A DNA stretch of 64,000 bases from Ailurus styani (Eukaryota > Chordata > Mammalia > Carnivora > Ailuridae): the NCBI GenBank assembly GCA_002007465.1, contig LNAC01000276.1:1947961-2011960 (forward strand), read 5' to 3'. Shown piece after piece: positions 60,729-64,000 of this stretch. The position numbers and the translations under genes are program-made. Every line of letters starts with the position of its first letter. Within the stretch, counting starts at the first letter, position 1. Under the pieces are notes generated by a model. The model saw only the letters and a program-made list of their open reading frames with translations, ran no database searches and was not told where the DNA came from.

Positions 60729-62420
60729 AAGCACACCTACATTCAATAACTGCATCATCTACCTCTGGATTGAAATTGGTCACTATGTGTCCCAACAAAT
60801 AATTATTACAGAAAGCCATTGCTCTAGAGTCCAGAGTAGACGTTGGGGCAATTTGTTTGGCGTAGGAAGGATCATCTGTTGGCTGGGCAAAGGAGTCAGG
60901 AAGTGCTTGCATATGTCTTGACAATAGGAGAGAACAAAGGGAAAGAGACAACATATTAGGATTAACATTATAATAAAAAGTGTGATAAGAAGACCCTTTA
61001 GAGCAAACCATGGTCCACCTCCTGACCAGGAATGTAACCAATCATTAAGAGACAATGTAGGATCTGTAACAGCAGCAACTTGATTATTCGTATCTGTAAG
61101 TAATCCTGTTATATTTTTTTACAATCTGGAATGCAGATGCAACATACAGCTTTAATAATGCCACACGTTCCTCCTTGTGTTGCTGTTAAGACATCTAATG
61201 TCACTCTATTTTGTAGAATTGCTTTATGCATTTGGATGATGTTAATGTTTAATAATATAATGCTATTTTGAGAGTCATTTAAGGCCTTATTTGTGTGTTC
61301 ATCAAGAACCTCCATGTGCCATATGATATCTTCTAAACCCACTGATGAAGAAAAATAGATGTCAGATGGTCATACCAATGGGATGTGGATCTTGTCTGCT
61401 GTTGTTATGAGCCCATCTGTGGATTGGCATTATTCAGTTAAAATTCTGATATTGGAGAATAAGAGAAAGGCTTCTTATGACCTGGAGAGTCCCATGTAAC
61501 ATATACCAAGGGCCACCAAGAAACATTCTTTTTAGTAATAGAAATATTATTTCTAGGGTGCCTGGGTGGCTCAGTGGGTTAAAGCCTCTGCCTTCGGCTC
61601 AGGTCATGATCTCAGGGTCCTGGGATCAAGGCCCGCATCGGGCTCCCTGCTCGGTGGGGAGCCTGCTTCCTCCTCTCTCTCTCTGCCTACCTCTGCCTAC
61701 TTGTGATCTGATCTCTCTCTCTGTGTCAAATAAATAAATAAAATCTATTTTAAAAAATTTCAAAAAAAAAAAGAAATATTATTTCTATATGTGCTGATAT
61801 TGAGGTAATGTATCACATTGGCTGCGTATGGGTACAAATAATGTATCCTGTCCCTTGTAATGGAGAAACCCACCAAAGGAGAAACTAAGCCACAAATCTA
61901 ACATGAAGACTGGTTTTATAGCTCTGTGTGATATTGTGCTATTGTAAAATGAGTTAGCCTTTAGGTATGGTGTGCATGTCTGCTAAAACTTTGGATGTCT
62001 TAGCAGTACCATCTGGGATGTATATACACACCATTTAGTCTCAATAGTAGCCTGATAACTTTCTCTTTGATGTGCATCAGGATATCAAAGGCCATTAGGT
62101 TTTGGAGGGCCACTCTTCGAATTTGTGGGTGACTGCATGTTGGGTTTGGTCAAAGGTAGCTGCAGTATGCTTGGCTAAAGCTTCTACTCATAATTTACAC
62201 CTACAGAGGCAGCTCCCAGGGCAAATATGGCTAAGGGATGAAACCATTAAGAAGCCCTCTTCCCTTGTGATTTTGACATCCCAGCCACACAGAAGTGGTC
62301 AAGGTGATAGTTGCATTATGCAGTTGTTGGGGAATCCTGCCCATGTTCCAGCTGTTCAAATAATCCTATGCCCCTGGGGTCCTATTTTTATCTCTACAGA
62401 GTAACAAGCTTGGAGATAGT
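60729..62420 (-). pseudogene. Endogenous retrovirus env remnant (broken)
   Basis: Minus-strand fragments of a retroviral envelope gene. 61,109-61,342 carries the transmembrane-subunit ectodomain with an immunosuppressive-type segment followed by a CX6CC motif, as in gamma- and D-type retroviruses. 60,783-61,055 carries a tryptophan-rich membrane-proximal stretch, one hydrophobic membrane span and a short tail. 61,400-62,420 holds surface-subunit-like pieces in several frames with stops. A SINE interrupts it at 61,556-61,770. No intact frame survives, so it cannot make an envelope. I see no linked gag or pol in the window. Confidence 0.75.
61556..61770 (+). mobile_element. Can-SINE in the env remnant
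   Basis: Flanked by AGAAATATTATTTCT on both sides. Confidence 0.96.
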
Positions 62421-62507
62421 TTATACAGGAATGCCTGTGGCCGCGGACCTCAAGTTGTCCAGCATCAGTGTTCAGGACTTTAGGGAAAAGGGAAGTTTTA
62501 GTTTTTA

Positions 62508-62693
62508 ATGATTTTTTTAAAGATTGTATTTATTTGTCAGAGAGAGAGCACAAGCAGGGGGAGCAGCAGGCCGAGGGACAAGCAGGCTCCCTGCCGAGCA
62601 GGGAGCCAGATATGGGGATGGATCCCAGGACTATGGGATCATGACCCGAGCTGGAGGCAAATGCTTCACTGACTGGGCCATCCAGGCACCCCG
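62508..62693 (-). mobile_element. Can-SINE, older copy
   Basis: Minus-strand, ends TGGGCCATCCAGGCACCCC. Confidence 0.9.
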
Positions 62694-62993
62694 GCTGTAT
62701 AATTAAAAAAAAAAAAAAATTGCTCTGCTGGAACTTTTTATAAGGAATCTCTAGAGTAAACTTTCAATAGCCTCTTGAGGCCAGAAGCCAAATACTTGTC
62801 GCCAGACTTACCTGCAATACCTACAGATGTAGGGGAATTCCTCTACACGAGGTCCCCTGTGTATCCTGCGGTTTCCTACACCTGCCAGGAAGTCACATTC
62901 TTCACTCACCGGGTACCGCTGCTGGAAAGTCTGTCAGCAAAACATCGGGCTAATATTTTCAAGGGGCTTGATTGGCTCTAAAACATCAACTTT
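62694..62993. other. Unassigned DNA, possibly ERV-internal
   Basis: It lies between two SINEs on the far side of the env remnant. Broken frames, nothing recognised. Confidence 0.3.
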
Positions 62994-62994
62994 A

Positions 62995-63192
62995 GGGGCG
63001 CCTGGGTGGCTCAGTGGGTTAAAGCCTCTGCCTTCGGCTCAGGTCATGATCTCAGGGTCCTGGGATCGAGGCCCGCATCGGGCTCCCTGCTCAGCAGGGA
63101 GCCTGCTTCCCCCTCTCTCTCTCTGCCTGCCTCTCTGCCTACTTGTGATCTCTATCTCTCTGTCAAATAAATAAAATCTTTAAAAAAAAAAA
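62995..63192 (+). mobile_element. Can-SINE with target-site duplication
   Basis: Young copy flanked by TCAACTTTA on both sides. Confidence 0.95.
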
Positions 63193-63503
63193 GTCAACTT
63201 TAGTTCCTGAGAGCTGTCTGGTCATGTCTCTCTCAAATATGACATATCTTTGGTAAGATAACCAGTGTTTCCTCGGGTGTCCTGTTGCAATGAGAACAGG
63301 TTCTCATTGAACTTATGCAAATGATTATAATATAATCATATATAATATAATGACTACAATATAATGTAATACTGAGAGTTTCTGAATTCTGGAGGGTTCA
63401 GGCAGGGAGACATTGAAGGTTTCAATTTATTCACTAAGGAATATTTTATGATCTTCCTCATTTCATTCAGTCCTATGTTACTAATTTTTGTTCTGTTGGG
63501 TTT
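63193..63503. other. Unassigned DNA
   Basis: An ATAATATAAT-rich patch lies at 63,326-63,370. No gene. Confidence 0.4.
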
Positions 63504-63663
63504 TTTTAAGGATTTTATTTCTTTGTCAGAGAGAGAGTGAAAGCACACAAGCGTGGGGAGCTGCAGGTAGAGGAGCCCGATGTGGGATTCGATCCCAGGA
63601 CCCCAGGATTATAACCTGAACTGAAGGCAGGCACTTAATTGACTGAGCCACCCAGGCACCCCG
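63504..63663 (-). mobile_element. Can-SINE, shortened
   Basis: Minus-strand copy flanked by TTGTTCTGTT on both sides. Confidence 0.92.
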
Positions 63664-63970
63664 GTTCTTGTTCTGTTTGAATGCAGCTTTTTCTGTTCAG
63701 GACACTTTCATTTAGCTTAGTTTTATGATTTTAAAGATATCAGAAGCCTATAAAAGTCCTTTTTCTGAATCTCCTTGAAGACAAAACACAGTTTGTAAGA
63801 ACATCAAAACAATAATGTAAATGCACAAACCTATGCTCAAATAATCAGTGCTTTAGAATTTTATCTTATTAAAAAAGGCAGATATCCAGGCAGTTTAACG
63901 CAACTTGACATCTAACATAGCAAAACTTCAAGGTTTCAGGTTACCAAAGACTAACAATCATTCCTGAGAA

Positions 63971-64000
63971 CTTTTTTTTTTTTTTAAGATTTTATTTATT
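63971..64000 (-). mobile_element. Can-SINE cut by the window end
   Basis: Poly-T then AAGATTTTATTTATT, the start of a minus-strand copy that continues outside the window. Confidence 0.85.

Noticed and set aside
60718..61055. Domesticated envelope (syncytin-like) gene
   Set aside because: The surface part is full of stops, a SINE interrupts it and there is no single long frame.

Overview
The window is mammalian nuclear DNA, most likely from a carnivore of the caniform or mustelid type. The main evidence is more than 50 copies of one tRNA-derived SINE with the head GGCGCCTGGGTGGCTCAG, an internal CTCAGGTCATGATC box and an AAATAAATAAAATCTTT tail. That is the Can-SINE family, and many copies are nearly identical and keep clean target-site duplications. 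The host-lineage call is from memory of these repeats and was not searched. Intron/exon structure, CpG islands, L1, MLT1, Tigger and LTR debris all fit. It is not a microbial window: I see no operons, CRISPR array or bacterial genes. 

The genes are a small KRAB zinc-finger cluster. (1) About 4.2-19.3 kb, plus strand: an intact four-exon KRAB-C2H2 gene that I read as ZNF556, with a CpG-island promoter, an ATG-only coding first exon, a 127-bp KRAB-A exon, a 184-bp linker exon and a finger exon with 10 intact fingers plus 3 out-of-frame ones. The spliced coding sequence is about 508 codons. (2) About 24.3-25.35 kb: a second CpG island with a first-exon-like splice donor on the plus strand but no zinc-finger body behind it. 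From the human order ZNF556-ZNF57-ZNF77 (recalled), this is where ZNF57 would be expected. (3) About 40.2-50.7 kb, minus strand: a ZNF77-like KRAB-zinc-finger gene with promoter, KRAB exon and 10-finger exon. Its linker exon has lost its splice acceptor and the reading frame, and its last finger is cut by a stop, so it looks like a decaying gene. A GC-rich, unassigned segment lies at 35.3-36.15 kb. 

The rest is repeats. 0-12 kb: L1 and SINE debris around the first promoter. 26-34.6 kb: L1 fragments in both orientations. 38.7-39.8 kb: an MLT1-type LTR. 44.6-45.9 kb: a hAT-like DNA transposon whose 5' end has expanded into about 28 copies of a 39-bp unit, one of the most unusual structures here. 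54.7-55.55 kb: an internally deleted Tigger1-type element that keeps a 122-codon piece of transposase. 50.9-51.3 and 56-62.5 kb: scattered ERV LTRs in both orientations and a broken env remnant. 

Assembly quality matters. A 96-base N gap and five single-N positions are present, and four of the single Ns sit between direct duplications of 37-224 bp. These look like unmerged contig ends rather than biology.
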